The position numbers and the translations under genes were made by a program. The notes under the pieces are model-generated. The model saw only the letters and a program-made list of their open reading frames with translations, had not been told where the DNA came from and ran no database searches. A DNA stretch of 32,202 nucleotides from Candidatus Sulfotelmatobacter sp. (GTDB lineage Bacteria; Acidobacteriota; Terriglobia; Terriglobales; Acidobacteriaceae), in contig JASHNX010000136.1 in the NCBI GenBank assembly GCA_030041415.1, positions 1-32,202 of the forward strand, read 5' to 3'. This document shows positions 1-8,500 of the stretch, piece after piece. Numbering within the stretch: position 1 is the first letter of the stretch; each line of letters starts with the position of its first letter.

Positions 1-1
1 C

Positions 2-1336
2 AATCTGGTGCGTTCTCACTCTGTCGGAATCGGCGAACCGCTTGCCGCGCCGGAAGTCCGCGCCATGATGTTGCTGCGCGCCAACTCCCTCGCTAAAGGC
101 TATTCCGGCGTGCGCGCCGCGGTCATCGACATGTTATGCGAGATGTTGAATCGGGGCGTCACTCCTTTCGTTCCCTCGCAGGGCAGCGTGGGCGCGAGCG
201 GCGATCTGGCGCCTCTGGCGCATCTCGCGTTGGCAATAATCGGAGAGGGCGAATGCCTGGAACCGAATGGCGCGCGGATCGCGGCGGGAGATGCGTTAAA
301 GCGTGCACAAATCAAAGCGCTGATTTTGGAAGCGAAAGAGTCCATCTCGCTGATCAATGGCACGCAAGCCATGTTGGCCGTGGGCACGCTGGCGCTGCTG
401 GCGGCGGAGACTCTGGTCGATTCCGCAGACGTGCTAGGCGGCCTAAGTTGCGATGCATTGAAGGGAACCGATGCCGCCTTCGACGAGCGAATTCACCGGG
501 CGCGCCCGCACAGCGGACAGATGCAAAGCGCGGCGAACCTGCGCAAGATGCTGGAGGGCAGCGAGATTCGCGAGTCGCATCGCACTTGCGGCCGCGTGCA
601 GGATGCTTATTCCTTGCGTTGTATTCCGCAAGTGCACGGCGCGGTCCGCGATACCCTGGCGCACTGCCGCGAGGTTTTTGAGGTCGAGGCCAATTCGGCC
701 GTCGATAATCCCCTGGTTTTTGTCAGTGGCCCGAGTCGTAATGGGTCAACCGCTTCGATGGCGCGGCAAGGTTCGGCCGTTTCCGGCGATGTGATCTCCG
801 GAGGAAACTTTCACGGCGAACCGCTCGCCTTCGCGTTGGATTTTCTCGCGATCGCCCTCGGCGCTCTCACCGGAATCAGCGAGCGCCGCATTGAGCGCCT
901 GGTTAATCCCGCACTCAGCGAGGGCTTGCCGCCGTTTCTGGCGCAGGGCGCGGGGTTAAACTCCGGTTTCATGATGGCGCAGGTGGCGGCGGCCGCCCTG
1001 GCCAGCGAAAACAAAGTGCTGGCGCATCCTGCGTCCGTCGACTCGATCACGACCTCTGGCAACAAAGAAGACTACGTTTCCATGGGGATGACGGCGGCGA
1101 ACAAGTTGAAGCGCGTGGTGGAAAACACGCGCCACGTCCTCGCGATCGAGGCCATGGCAGTTGCCCAGGCGCTTGATTTTCTTGCGCCATTGAAAACTTC
1201 CAGGCGAGGACAAGCGGCGCACGCGTCAATCCGGTCAGTCTGCCCGACGGTCGACAAAGACCGCATTATGTATGGTGATTTCGCGCGAATCGCGGCGTTG
1301 ATCGCCTCTGGAAAAGTGGTGGAAGCATTAAGGTGA
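2..1336 (+). CDS. hutH: Histidine ammonia-lyase, 5' end cut by the window
   Basis: This enzyme deaminates L-histidine to urocanate, the first step of cytoplasmic histidine degradation. The Ala-Ser-Gly triplet that cyclises to the MIO electrophile is at about 194-202, inside GSVGASGDLAPLAHLAL. Other family blocks are also present: GRVQDAYSLRC, SGGNFHGEPLAF and SVDSITTSGNKEDYVSMG. A GTG at position 8 is not the real start, because the preceding codons (N, L) stay in frame and the family has about 60 further N-terminal residues, so the gene begins upstream of the window. Roughly 20 extra residues, rich in Ser and Gly, sit between VDNPLVF and SGGNFHG (about 718-792), where the typical enzyme has a short turn. 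No other hut gene follows. The identification is firm; aromatic amino acid lyases share the fold, but the overall block pattern fits HutH best. Confidence 0.93.
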   Translation, partial: NLVRSHSVGIGEPLAAPEVRAMMLLRANSLAKGYSGVRAAVIDMLCEMLNRGVTPFVPSQGSVGASGDLAPLAHLALAIIGEGECLEPNGARIAAGDALKRAQIKALILEAKESISLINGTQAMLAVGTLALLAAETLVDSADVLGGLSCDALKGTDAAFDERIHRARPHSGQMQSAANLRKMLEGSEIRESHRTCGRVQDAYSLRCIPQVHGAVRDTLAHCREVFEVEANSAVDNPLVFVSGPSRNGSTASMARQGSAVSGDVISGGNFHGEPLAFALDFLAIALGALTGISERRIERLVNPALSEGLPPFLAQGAGLNSGFMMAQVAAAALASENKVLAHPASVDSITTSGNKEDYVSMGMTAANKLKRVVENTRHVLAIEAMAVAQALDFLAPLKTSRRGQAAHASIRSVCPTVDKDRIMYGDFARIAALIASGKVVEALR

Positions 1337-1464
1337 AACAATACTTACACGTCTCTCCCCCGTTTTGCCCGCGATGAGTTTCTCGGCGTTTGGACTCACG
1401 TCTCCCACATAAGCGCACATCGACCGCGGCAATCAGCGAACTTAAAGCCTGACGGATCTCAGTC

Positions 1465-1803
1465 TTAAGCCGACTTCTTTTGCGCCGCTTTGATCTTCGC
1501 CCATCGCAGCTTTTGGGCTGCGGCAATCTTCTTTCGAGCGGCCACCGACATTATTCTCTTTTTCGGCATGCTGACGATTTTTGGCTTTTGCCCGCCACTT
1601 GCCCGTACCTTTGCCCACCGCGCTCTCTGCGCGGCTGCAATCCTCGCCCTGGCCGCAACTGACAGTCTGTTTCGAGTTCGCGTCGCAATTGCGAGCGAAC
1701 CGTTGTTGAGTGCAGCGAGTGCAGCATCGATGCGATCGACGGTGCTTGCAGCCTGATCCCGCTCTTTCTGCAGTTCCCGAACAATTTCAACCAAGTTAGC
1801 CAT
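1465..1803 (-). CDS. Small basic repeat protein, possibly nucleic-acid binding
   Basis: This encodes 112 residues of unknown function. I chose the ATG at 1803 because a purine-rich Shine-Dalgarno (GAGGGGGG) sits just upstream; the frame is open further upstream to 1911, but that extension looks non-coding. The N-terminal 30 residues (MANLVEIVRELQKERDQ...) form a likely amphipathic or coiled-coil helix. The C-terminal part has two copies of a basic motif: one contains ARIAAAQRARWAKV and the other KKIAAAQKLRWAKI, joined by a Lys/Pro-rich linker containing PKKRIMS. The Ala/Lys/Arg composition resembles histone H1-like or AT-hook proteins, so DNA binding is a reasonable inference but is not shown. 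I recall similar small proteins being common in Acidobacteriota genomes. The gene stands alone on the - strand. Confidence 0.72.
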   Translation of the reverse strand: MANLVEIVRELQKERDQAASTVDRIDAALAALNNGSLAIATRTRNRLSVAARARIAAAQRARWAKVRASGGQKPKIVSMPKKRIMSVAARKKIAAAQKLRWAKIKAAQKKSA

Positions 1804-1822
1804 GTATCCCCCCTCGACGGGG

Positions 1823-1831
1823 ATTGTATCA
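1823..1831 (-). promoter_or_regulatory. Extended -10 promoter candidate for the small basic protein
   Basis: Read on the - strand, this is TGATACAAT: a TACAAT hexamer with a TGn extension, about 20 bases upstream of the ATG at 1803. No good -35 lies at 16-18 bp, as is usual for extended -10 promoters. The implied leader is very short but still contains the Shine-Dalgarno. Confidence 0.35.
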
Positions 1832-1937
1832 AGAGACAAGTCAGCGATGATCTTCCAAGGCTGGATGCTAAGCGGGAGAAACAAGCCGCGAAACCGGACG
1901 AATTCCCCCAAGTCACGAGCGAAGCGTCGAGGAACAA

Positions 1938-2846
1938 TCAGGTTTTTCGCGCTGCTAATTTGTCCAGAGGCGGGATGGAATATGATTCCGTCAACGTATG
2001 GACTGGCGGTTGGCTTCCCTGCCGGATCGCTTTCACCAGAATTTCAATCGCCTGTCCGGCGAGGGGCGGCACATAAACTGTCGCGGACAGCCATCCTTGG
2101 CGGACCCATTCCTGTCCCGTCGTCGGCTGACCGTCACATCCGGTGAATGGCAAGCAGAGCCACCGCTTTCGCTCTTCTTCATTTGGGAGCGCCTGGAAGG
2201 CCCTGCGCGCACCCCTGGCCATGGAATCATCTTGTGCTGCGACCAGATCAATGGCGGAACGTTGCGCAGTGGCGAGCTTCAGCCAGGAGGATACGGCCCT
2301 TTCGGCACTTTCCTCGGTCCAATTTCCCTTCAGCATCGTCAGTTGAACGTTCTGGGGCTTCGTCTGGAGCATCCCCGCTGTACGTTTCTGGGCCGAAGAA
2401 CTGTGCGAAGGCCCTTCCACATAAAGGACCGCGCCTCCTTGCGGAAGTAGAGCGGCGAATTGTTTTCCTTGTATATGGCCGATTTCAGTATGGTCGGAAC
2501 TGACCGTAAAGATGGGCACCGTCGCGGCTTTATGCAGCTCCAGCACGTATTCCGGGCTCCGATTCAAGACGGCCCAGCCGATACCGACCGCACTGGCAGC
2601 CTTCGCCACCTGAGGAAGCGCCGTGCCACTTACAGGTTCCAGCACAATCCCATCGGGTCGAGACTCGGCGCGGTCCTGGATGGCTTTGAGAAGCTGTGTG
2701 CTTTGATCAACGGCATCGTTATTCGCGAAGCTGATTTCCGTGTCGACTCCGAATCTCTGTGCGGCTTGTTGTGCCGACAACGCCTGGGCCCTCTGAAAAT
2801 CGTTATCGCTGGTGTGAAGAGAGATGAGGAATTTGAGTTTTTTCAT
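1938..2846 (-). CDS. Periplasmic-binding-protein-like sugar sensor, no signal peptide
   Basis: This 302-residue protein has the layout of a type I periplasmic binding protein (Peripla_BP_4, ribose/xylose-binding type). The N-terminal lobe starts with strand KFLISLHTSDNDF. A GIVLEPVSGTALPQVAKAA segment and a VPIFTVSSDH segment follow, then a C-terminal lobe with IDLVAAQDDSMARGARRAFQ and a final SATVYVPPLAGQAIEILVKAI helix region. The protein begins MKKLKFLIS and has no signal peptide or lipobox, and no ABC permease or ATPase is adjacent. A cytoplasmic ligand sensor is therefore as likely as a transporter component. The start is fixed, because an in-frame TAG lies two codons upstream of the ATG, although the Shine-Dalgarno is weak. 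The ligand cannot be named. Confidence 0.72.
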   Translation of the reverse strand: MKKLKFLISLHTSDNDFQRAQALSAQQAAQRFGVDTEISFANNDAVDQSTQLLKAIQDRAESRPDGIVLEPVSGTALPQVAKAASAVGIGWAVLNRSPEYVLELHKAATVPIFTVSSDHTEIGHIQGKQFAALLPQGGAVLYVEGPSHSSSAQKRTAGMLQTKPQNVQLTMLKGNWTEESAERAVSSWLKLATAQRSAIDLVAAQDDSMARGARRAFQALPNEEERKRWLCLPFTGCDGQPTTGQEWVRQGWLSATVYVPPLAGQAIEILVKAIRQGSQPPVHTLTESYSIPPLDKLAARKT

Positions 2847-3139
2847 CGCCTATGAATCGACGTGGCTTCCTCCAAAATACACGCTGGGCGGGCGAAAGTC
2901 CTTTGATTTCGGTAGAAGTTGTCTCGATCATTAATCCCGGCTTCCGGGAGGGCGGACTCCGGGACCGATTCGCGCGAATGCGGCGAGCGATGTTTCCTTG
3001 CACTTTTTTGGAAGCTTCGCTCAAGTGAGTAGCATCAATTAGATCGGTCTCTGTGCGGCGCTGTCAGCCGAACGTTTCCACGCGAACCAGAAATTCCAAA
3101 CCAACTTCCAATCCGCTGTAAGAATTCATCGGGGGATTT
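2847..3139. other. Divergent intergenic region
   Basis: This stretch lies between the - strand binding-protein gene and the + strand alcohol dehydrogenase, so it should carry both promoters. I could not identify a convincing -35/-10 pair for either. A perfect small stem-loop (TCCCGG, loop CTT, CCGGGA) occupies 2935-2949 and has no T-tract, so it is not a terminator. No convincing gene is seen. Confidence 0.4.
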
Positions 3140-4189
3140 ATGGCAACCATGAGAGCTCCAGTACCCGAAGTTGCAACCATGAAGGTCATGCAGATCACCA
3201 GGCCGGGAGCAGGTTTTCAGCTTGTGGAGCGTGAGATTCCCGAGCCAGGCGCAGGACATGTACGGATCAAAGTACAGGCATGTGGCGTTTGCCATAGCGA
3301 TGTTCTCACGGTCGAGGGCCTGTGGCCGGGAATCGAGTATCCGCGGGTTCCAGGTCATGAAGTCGCCGGCGTGATCGACGCGGTAGGCGAAGGCGTTTCT
3401 TCGTGGAAGAAAGGGCAGCGCGTTGGCGTGGGTTGGCATGGCGGTCAGGACAATACCTGCCGCGAGTGCCGGCGCGGCGATTTTCGCAATTGCCGGAACC
3501 TGAAGGTCTGCGGCATTAACTACGACGGTGGTTACCAGGAGTACATGATCGCTCCAATTGAAGCTCTCGCCGCCATCCCGGAAGGTCTGAGCGACGTGGA
3601 CGCGGCGCCGTTGCTCTGCGCTGGAATTACTACCTACAATGCACTTCGGCATAGCCGCGCTCTCCCGGGTGATCTGGTAGCAGTTCTCGGCGTCGGCGGA
3701 CTCGGTCATCTCGCGATTCAGTTTGCCAACAAGTTTGGATATAAGGTCGCAGCCATTGCGCGTGGATCTCAAGAAGCAGCACTGGCAAAGAAATTGGGAG
3801 CGCAGGTCTACATCGACAGCACGGCAACCAAAGCAGCGGAGGAATTGCAAAAGCTAGGCGGCGCACAGGTCATTCTGGCGACGGCGCCCAACTCGAAGGC
3901 AATGTCGGAATTAATCGACGGCCTCGGACCGAATGGAGAGCTGATGGTCGTGGGCGCATCCTTCGACCCGATTGAAGTCACGCCACTGCAACTCATTAAC
4001 GGAAGCAAAACTATTCAGGGCTGGGCTTCGGGAACACCCGCCGACTCCGAGGACACGCTGCGCTTCTCCGAATTGAGTGGTGTCCGGCCGATGATTGAAA
4101 CCTATCCGCTCGAGAAGGCGGCCGATGCTTATGGGCGCATGATGAGCGGAAAGGCACAATTCCGCGTGGTCTTAACGATGCAAGACTGA
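3140..4189 (+). CDS. Zinc-dependent alcohol dehydrogenase (MDR family)
   Basis: This is a 349-residue medium-chain dehydrogenase that would interconvert an alcohol and an aldehyde with NAD(P) in the cytoplasm. Catalytic zinc ligands are visible as Cys51 in ACGVCHSD, His73-Glu74 in PGHEVAG, and Cys160 in PLLCAGIT. The nucleotide-binding motif is GVGGLGH, about residues 184-190. The structural zinc lobe reads GGQDNTCRECRRGDFRNC, so three of the usual four cysteines remain and the first is replaced by Asp104. The start at 3140 follows a GGGGG Shine-Dalgarno; the internal ATG at 3179 (MKVMQIT) has no good site. The substrate is not predictable. The overall pattern is closer to the AdhA/AdhP and cinnamyl-type subfamilies than to class III formaldehyde dehydrogenases. 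The gene stands alone, with no obvious operon partner. Confidence 0.9.
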   Translation: MATMRAPVPEVATMKVMQITRPGAGFQLVEREIPEPGAGHVRIKVQACGVCHSDVLTVEGLWPGIEYPRVPGHEVAGVIDAVGEGVSSWKKGQRVGVGWHGGQDNTCRECRRGDFRNCRNLKVCGINYDGGYQEYMIAPIEALAAIPEGLSDVDAAPLLCAGITTYNALRHSRALPGDLVAVLGVGGLGHLAIQFANKFGYKVAAIARGSQEAALAKKLGAQVYIDSTATKAAEELQKLGGAQVILATAPNSKAMSELIDGLGPNGELMVVGASFDPIEVTPLQLINGSKTIQGWASGTPADSEDTLRFSELSGVRPMIETYPLEKAADAYGRMMSGKAQFRVVLTMQD

Positions 4190-4412
4190 AGCCGCTCGAG
4201 CCTGTCATTTTATGCCGCACAGTCGGTTGTCATCGTCCAATTCAAATGCTCCACGATCGGCAAGAAAGCGCAAGTCCGTTCTTCGCATTCTGCCCTTACA
4301 TCCGCCCCCGGAATTCTGTAGCGAACCGAGTACTCCGTAGAGTATGCTTACCTGCAGATTTGGGGTCGACAAGGCATGAGCATGTATAGTCACCCTTTGT
4401 TGAGGGAGCGCC

Positions 4413-5201
4413 GTGCAGACGGGCCGCGCCCGTTATAGCCGCAGTTGCGACACGCCCTACTCTCTTACTTATCTTTCACCCCACAAAACCAATAAACTTT
4501 ATCGGGTTTATTCGCTCTTCTATTCCCTGATTGCGCTTTTGGCTCTGAGTCCTTGCGCTCTCGGCCAGTTAGGAAATCCTGCCGCTCCATCTCCGAGATA
4601 TGCTATTTCCGTGGAACAAATCCGCCTGCCCGCCAAGGTCCGCGCTCACTTAGTCAAAGCCGGGGAGGATTTCAGCAGACTCGATCTTTCCGCGGCCAGG
4701 AAAGAGGTAGAACGCGCACTGCAGAAAGATCCCGAATGTGCGCAGGCCTTTACTATGCGAGCACTTATCGAACTTGCCTCGGGTGATGTCGAGGGGGCCA
4801 AGTCCGATTCTGCCCACGCTACAGAGCTCGACCCGAACGACGCGAATGCGTTTCTCGCCCTGGCTACCGCACAGAATTCTCGCGGAGCTTTCGGGCTGGC
4901 TGCAACCCAAGCCAGGCAGGCACTCCGAATCCAGCCGGACCTATGGCAGGCGCATCTTGAAGTGGCGAAGGCTCTCTATGGCGATGGACAATGGACTGCG
5001 GCCTTGCGGGAGCTGGACTTAATGAATATTGATTTTGCCGATGTCCACCTAGTCCGTGGCGAGGTGGAGATGCGGCTTGGGCGTAGTCAGGAAGCTAGGC
5101 TCGAGTTTGCAACGTTTTTGCGGGAGGCGCCTCGCGACCCCCGCGATGAACCGGTCAAGAGAATTCTCGCCGCCGCTATTCCCCCGGCGATCGCACCGTA
5201 G
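4413..5201 (+). CDS. Exported TPR-repeat protein
   Basis: This 262-residue protein has about five tetratricopeptide units between residues 78 and 240, with typical spacing in segments such as AARKEVERALQKDPECAQAF, LDPNDANAFLALATAQ and QARQALRIQPDLWQAHLEVA. A hydrophobic stretch at residues 35-50 ending in CALGQ looks like a signal peptide with cleavage near residue 51, so the TPR domain would be periplasmic. The GTG start at 4413 is supported by GAGGGAG five bases upstream, and a TATAGT hexamer at 4385-4390 could be its -10. TPR units mediate protein contacts, and no partner is evident from the sequence. The gene precedes the TonB-receptor operon on the same strand, but a separate promoter lies between them, so it is probably a neighbour and not a member. 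Confidence 0.78.
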   Translation: MQTGRARYSRSCDTPYSLTYLSPHKTNKLYRVYSLFYSLIALLALSPCALGQLGNPAAPSPRYAISVEQIRLPAKVRAHLVKAGEDFSRLDLSAARKEVERALQKDPECAQAFTMRALIELASGDVEGAKSDSAHATELDPNDANAFLALATAQNSRGAFGLAATQARQALRIQPDLWQAHLEVAKALYGDGQWTAALRELDLMNIDFADVHLVRGEVEMRLGRSQEARLEFATFLREAPRDPRDEPVKRILAAAIPPAIAP

Positions 5202-5305
5202 TTTGAGCCTGGGCCCGCCACGCCGATAATCTGGGACGTTCTCTATAGCATTCGAGAATTCGATCACATTCATCAAAATTTAACCTATAAAGTCTACTAT
5301 TCCAC

Positions 5306-5334
5306 TTGACATGATAGACATGGTTGGGTATGGT
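5306..5334 (+). promoter_or_regulatory. Sigma70-type promoter for the ten-gene run
   Basis: A perfect TTGACA (5306-5311) is followed, after exactly 17 bp, by TATGGT (5329-5334), which matches the -10 consensus at four of six bases. Transcription would start near 5341, giving a leader of roughly 257 nt before the ATG of the TonB receptor at 5598. It is the best promoter-like match I noticed on the + strand of the window. Confidence 0.55.
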
Positions 5335-5340
5335 CGATGT

Positions 5341-5597
5341 CGATTAACCGCGGGGCCTAATGTCATCGGCGATCAACAAAGCGTTCCTCCCCCAATCAGG
5401 CAGCACTGATCGCCGTGGCACGCAATGTGCGGCTTGTCTCTGTTCGTCGGACTTCCGACCCTGTTGTTGAACGACGAACGCAACACTTGCCCGAATCCAA
5501 AGCAGAATCACCGGCAACCCATCGCCGATCCGTATCTGCATTTGTTCGGGATTCTGAAGTCATTTGGTGCGGTAATTTCAGATCGAAAAGGATCGTT
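5341..5597 (+). promoter_or_regulatory. Long leader with several inverted repeats, possible cis-regulatory RNA
   Basis: This region lies between the promoter and the receptor start codon and holds several perfect inverted repeats. CGGCGATCA (5367-5375) pairs with TGATCGCCG (5407-5415). GTTCGTCG (5442-5449) pairs with CGACGAAC (5472-5479). GTCGGA (5446-5451) pairs with TCCGAC (5454-5459), which cannot form together with the previous stem. CCCGAA (5490-5495) pairs with TTCGGG (5545-5550), and CAGAATC (5503-5509) pairs with GATTCTG (5550-5556); these two cross. I do not recognise a known riboswitch here and found no B12 box. The receptor frame happens to be open back to 5415, but nothing suggests that this part is translated. 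Confidence 0.35.
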
Positions 5598-8500
5598 ATG
5601 AGGAAATTGGGGCGTATTTTCGGGTCGATATTGCTGGCGGTGACGGGCATCGCCACGTATGCGCAGGATTCGCAGGTTTCCGGGCAAATTCGAGACGCGA
5701 GCAAAGCGGCGGTCTCAGGAGCTCAAGTCACGCTGACCCGCACCGAGACGGGCGACCATCGAGAGGCGGTTTCGACCGACGAAGGGTATTACTCGTTTCC
5801 AACCCTGCTTCCAGGCCACTACGACCTCAAGGTGGCGAAGGAAGGATTTCAGTCGCAGATCCAGACCGGAATCGTCGTCGAGACCGCAAGTATCAGCACC
5901 GTGGATGTGACGCTCGTGGTCGGTTCTGTGAGTCAGAGCGTGGATGTCGACGCAAGTGTCGCGCTACTGCAGACCGAAAGCGCCGCGATCTCCCACGTGG
6001 TGGAGAACCAGACGATCACGGACATGCCCTTGTTGGACCGTCGTTCGGCCCAGCTTCAGGGGCTCAACGGATTCGTGGTGCAAACGGGTTCAGGAGAGAA
6101 CGTTACATTCTCAACCGCTGGTGGACGGGGCGATAACGCGAATTACCTGATCGACGGAGGGACGGCAGTCAACCTGCTGATCGGTACTCCGAGCCTGATT
6201 ATCGACCCTCCGGTGGAGTCACTCCAGGAATTCACCGTGGCCCAGAGCAACTATGCACCCGAACTTGGCCGCACGGGAGGGGCGGTGGTGCAGTGGACAA
6301 CGAAGTCGGGCACGAATCAATTCCACGGATCCGCCTACGAGTACTATCGGGAATCCAACCTTGCCGCCGTTCCTTACTTCTCTACAACAAACCCTCCGCT
6401 CCACTACAACTTGTTCGGCGCAACCATCGGAGGGCCGATCAGGAAGGATAAGACTCACTTTTTCTTCAATTATGAGGGCCGGCGTCAGGTTTCATCGGTC
6501 ACCGAAACCAATCAGGTCCCCACTTTGGCGGAGGCCTCAGGGAATTTCAGCGCCGATCCGACCATTTACGATCCGCTCACCGGCTTACCGTTTCCCGGGA
6601 ACATCATTCCAAAGAACCGTTTCGATCCCATTGGCGCTCAGCTGGTATCGTACTATCCCGCGCCCAATATTCTAGGCACCAATCTGTTCCGGGCGAGCGA
6701 TCCGACAACGGTCGGAGTGGACGACTACGTTTTCCGTATCGATCACATTTTCAACGATAACGACCGCATTTTCGCGCGCTTTATTGGCCAGCGGGATCAC
6801 TATCTAACGGCCTCAATCTTTCCCAGTCTGATGGACAACTACGCTGACTTCTACAAGGACAATGAATACAGCGGGTCGACGACATGGACTCATAATTTCC
6901 GGCCGACGCTTATCAACGAACTCCGCCTCACCTATACATGGCGGGAATTTCTTGACTACGGAATCGGCGCGGGAAACAAGCTTGGAGCGGCGCTTGCAAT
7001 TCCCGGTGTCAGCCAGCAGTTTGCGCCATTGATCACTGTTTCAGGGATCGATGACCTCAATGGCAGCTACATTCAGGGCGAACAGGAACGCTTCCAGTCG
7101 CCAGTGATCAGCAACTCCTACGAGGACAACGTCAGTTGGATACGCGGCCGCCATCAGTTCAAGTTTGGCTTCGATTGGCGCACCTCGATTGATGGAGATG
7201 TTTTCGGTCTGTATCCCGGAGGGGCCTTTACGTTTAACAGTCAAACCACTAGCAACCCGCTCAGCCCGGGTAGCGATGGAGACGGCATCGCCTCGCTTCT
7301 TCTCGGCGAAGTCTATGAAGGGCAGATTCAGTATGAAAACCACCTGCATAGCGGCGCCCAAAGCTGGGGGCTGTTTGCGCAGGATGATTTTCGCCTCACT
7401 CCCCACCTGACTTTGAATCTGGGGTTACGCTATGACCTCGACACCCCGCGCCACGAATTCCACCAGCAGCAAAATGGATTCAATCCGGACATCATCAACC
7501 CGGTTTCGGGAACGCCGGGCGTAGTCACATTCGCAGGACGCGACGGCGCTAGCACTTATGCTAACAACTGGGCTACGCACAATTTTGGCCCACGCTTCGG
7601 CCTGGCCTGGAAACCTCGTGATCAGTGGGTGGTTCGAGCAGGTGGCGGATTGCTCTACATGGGCGAATACGATCAGGCAATGCCGATTCAACTCGCGCTG
7701 GGCTTCGGCATCAACGGCGACTTCGTTTCCACTGGTGGAGTAGCACCGGCCTTTCAGCTTTCCAAAGGCCTGCCCGCAGTCCCCGCTCCTGCGCTGACTC
7801 CGGCATTTGGGGCCGTACGGGTTGGGGAGGCTCCGACCACAACGGTGCCCTTCGTCGCTCCCGACCATCCCACGGGATACATGGAATCGGTGAGCGCGGA
7901 TGTACAGCGCCAGTTTGGCCAGAACCTGCTCGTGGATGTGGCCTATCTTGGCTCTTTCGGCCATCATCTTCCTTCTCCGAATCCGGTCAATATCAATCAG
8001 GTTCCAACCGCGGACCTGCCGCTGCTCAAGGCAAATCCTTCGATCGCGCAGACTCTCCGCCCGTTTCCCCAATTCAACGATGTGCAATCGATTGCCGATC
8101 CCTACGGCAATTCCACCTATCACGGCCTGAATCTGGGAGTGGAAAAGAAGTATTCATACGGGTTGCTGTTCAAAGCCAACTACACCTACGCGAAGTTTAT
8201 TGACAATGTCCAGTCTCGCGCCGATTTGGAATATGCCAATTACGGTTACAGCAACTTTCCTTGGCTCAACTATTACGATCCGGCTTCGGCGCGCGGTCTG
8301 TCGGGCAACGACATCCGAGACCGAATTGTTTTGAGCACGGTTTATGAGTTGCCTTTCGGCCGCGGGAAGCTCATCCATCCCGATTCGCGCGTAGTCGACC
8401 AGGCGATTGGCGGATGGTCGTTCGGCGTGATCGCCGAGGCCAACACTGGCACTCCCTTAAGTCCGATCATGGCCGTCAATGAAACCGATACCTTCTCGCA

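Noticed and set aside
2803-3024. 73-codon open frame on the - strand upstream of the binding-protein gene
   Set aside because: It overlaps the binding-protein start in another frame, is rich in Arg/Ser/Pro, and shows no motif.
3035-3850. 271-codon open frame on the - strand
   Set aside because: It lies antisense to the clearly conserved alcohol dehydrogenase, has low-complexity composition and no family motif.
5415-5597. 61-codon N-terminal extension of the first TonB receptor
   Set aside because: The ATG at 5598 has a good ribosome-binding site and starts a proper signal peptide; an extension would bury it.
7425-8123. 232-codon open frame on the - strand
   Set aside because: It is antisense to the TonB receptor barrel, with no recognisable domain or ribosome-binding site.
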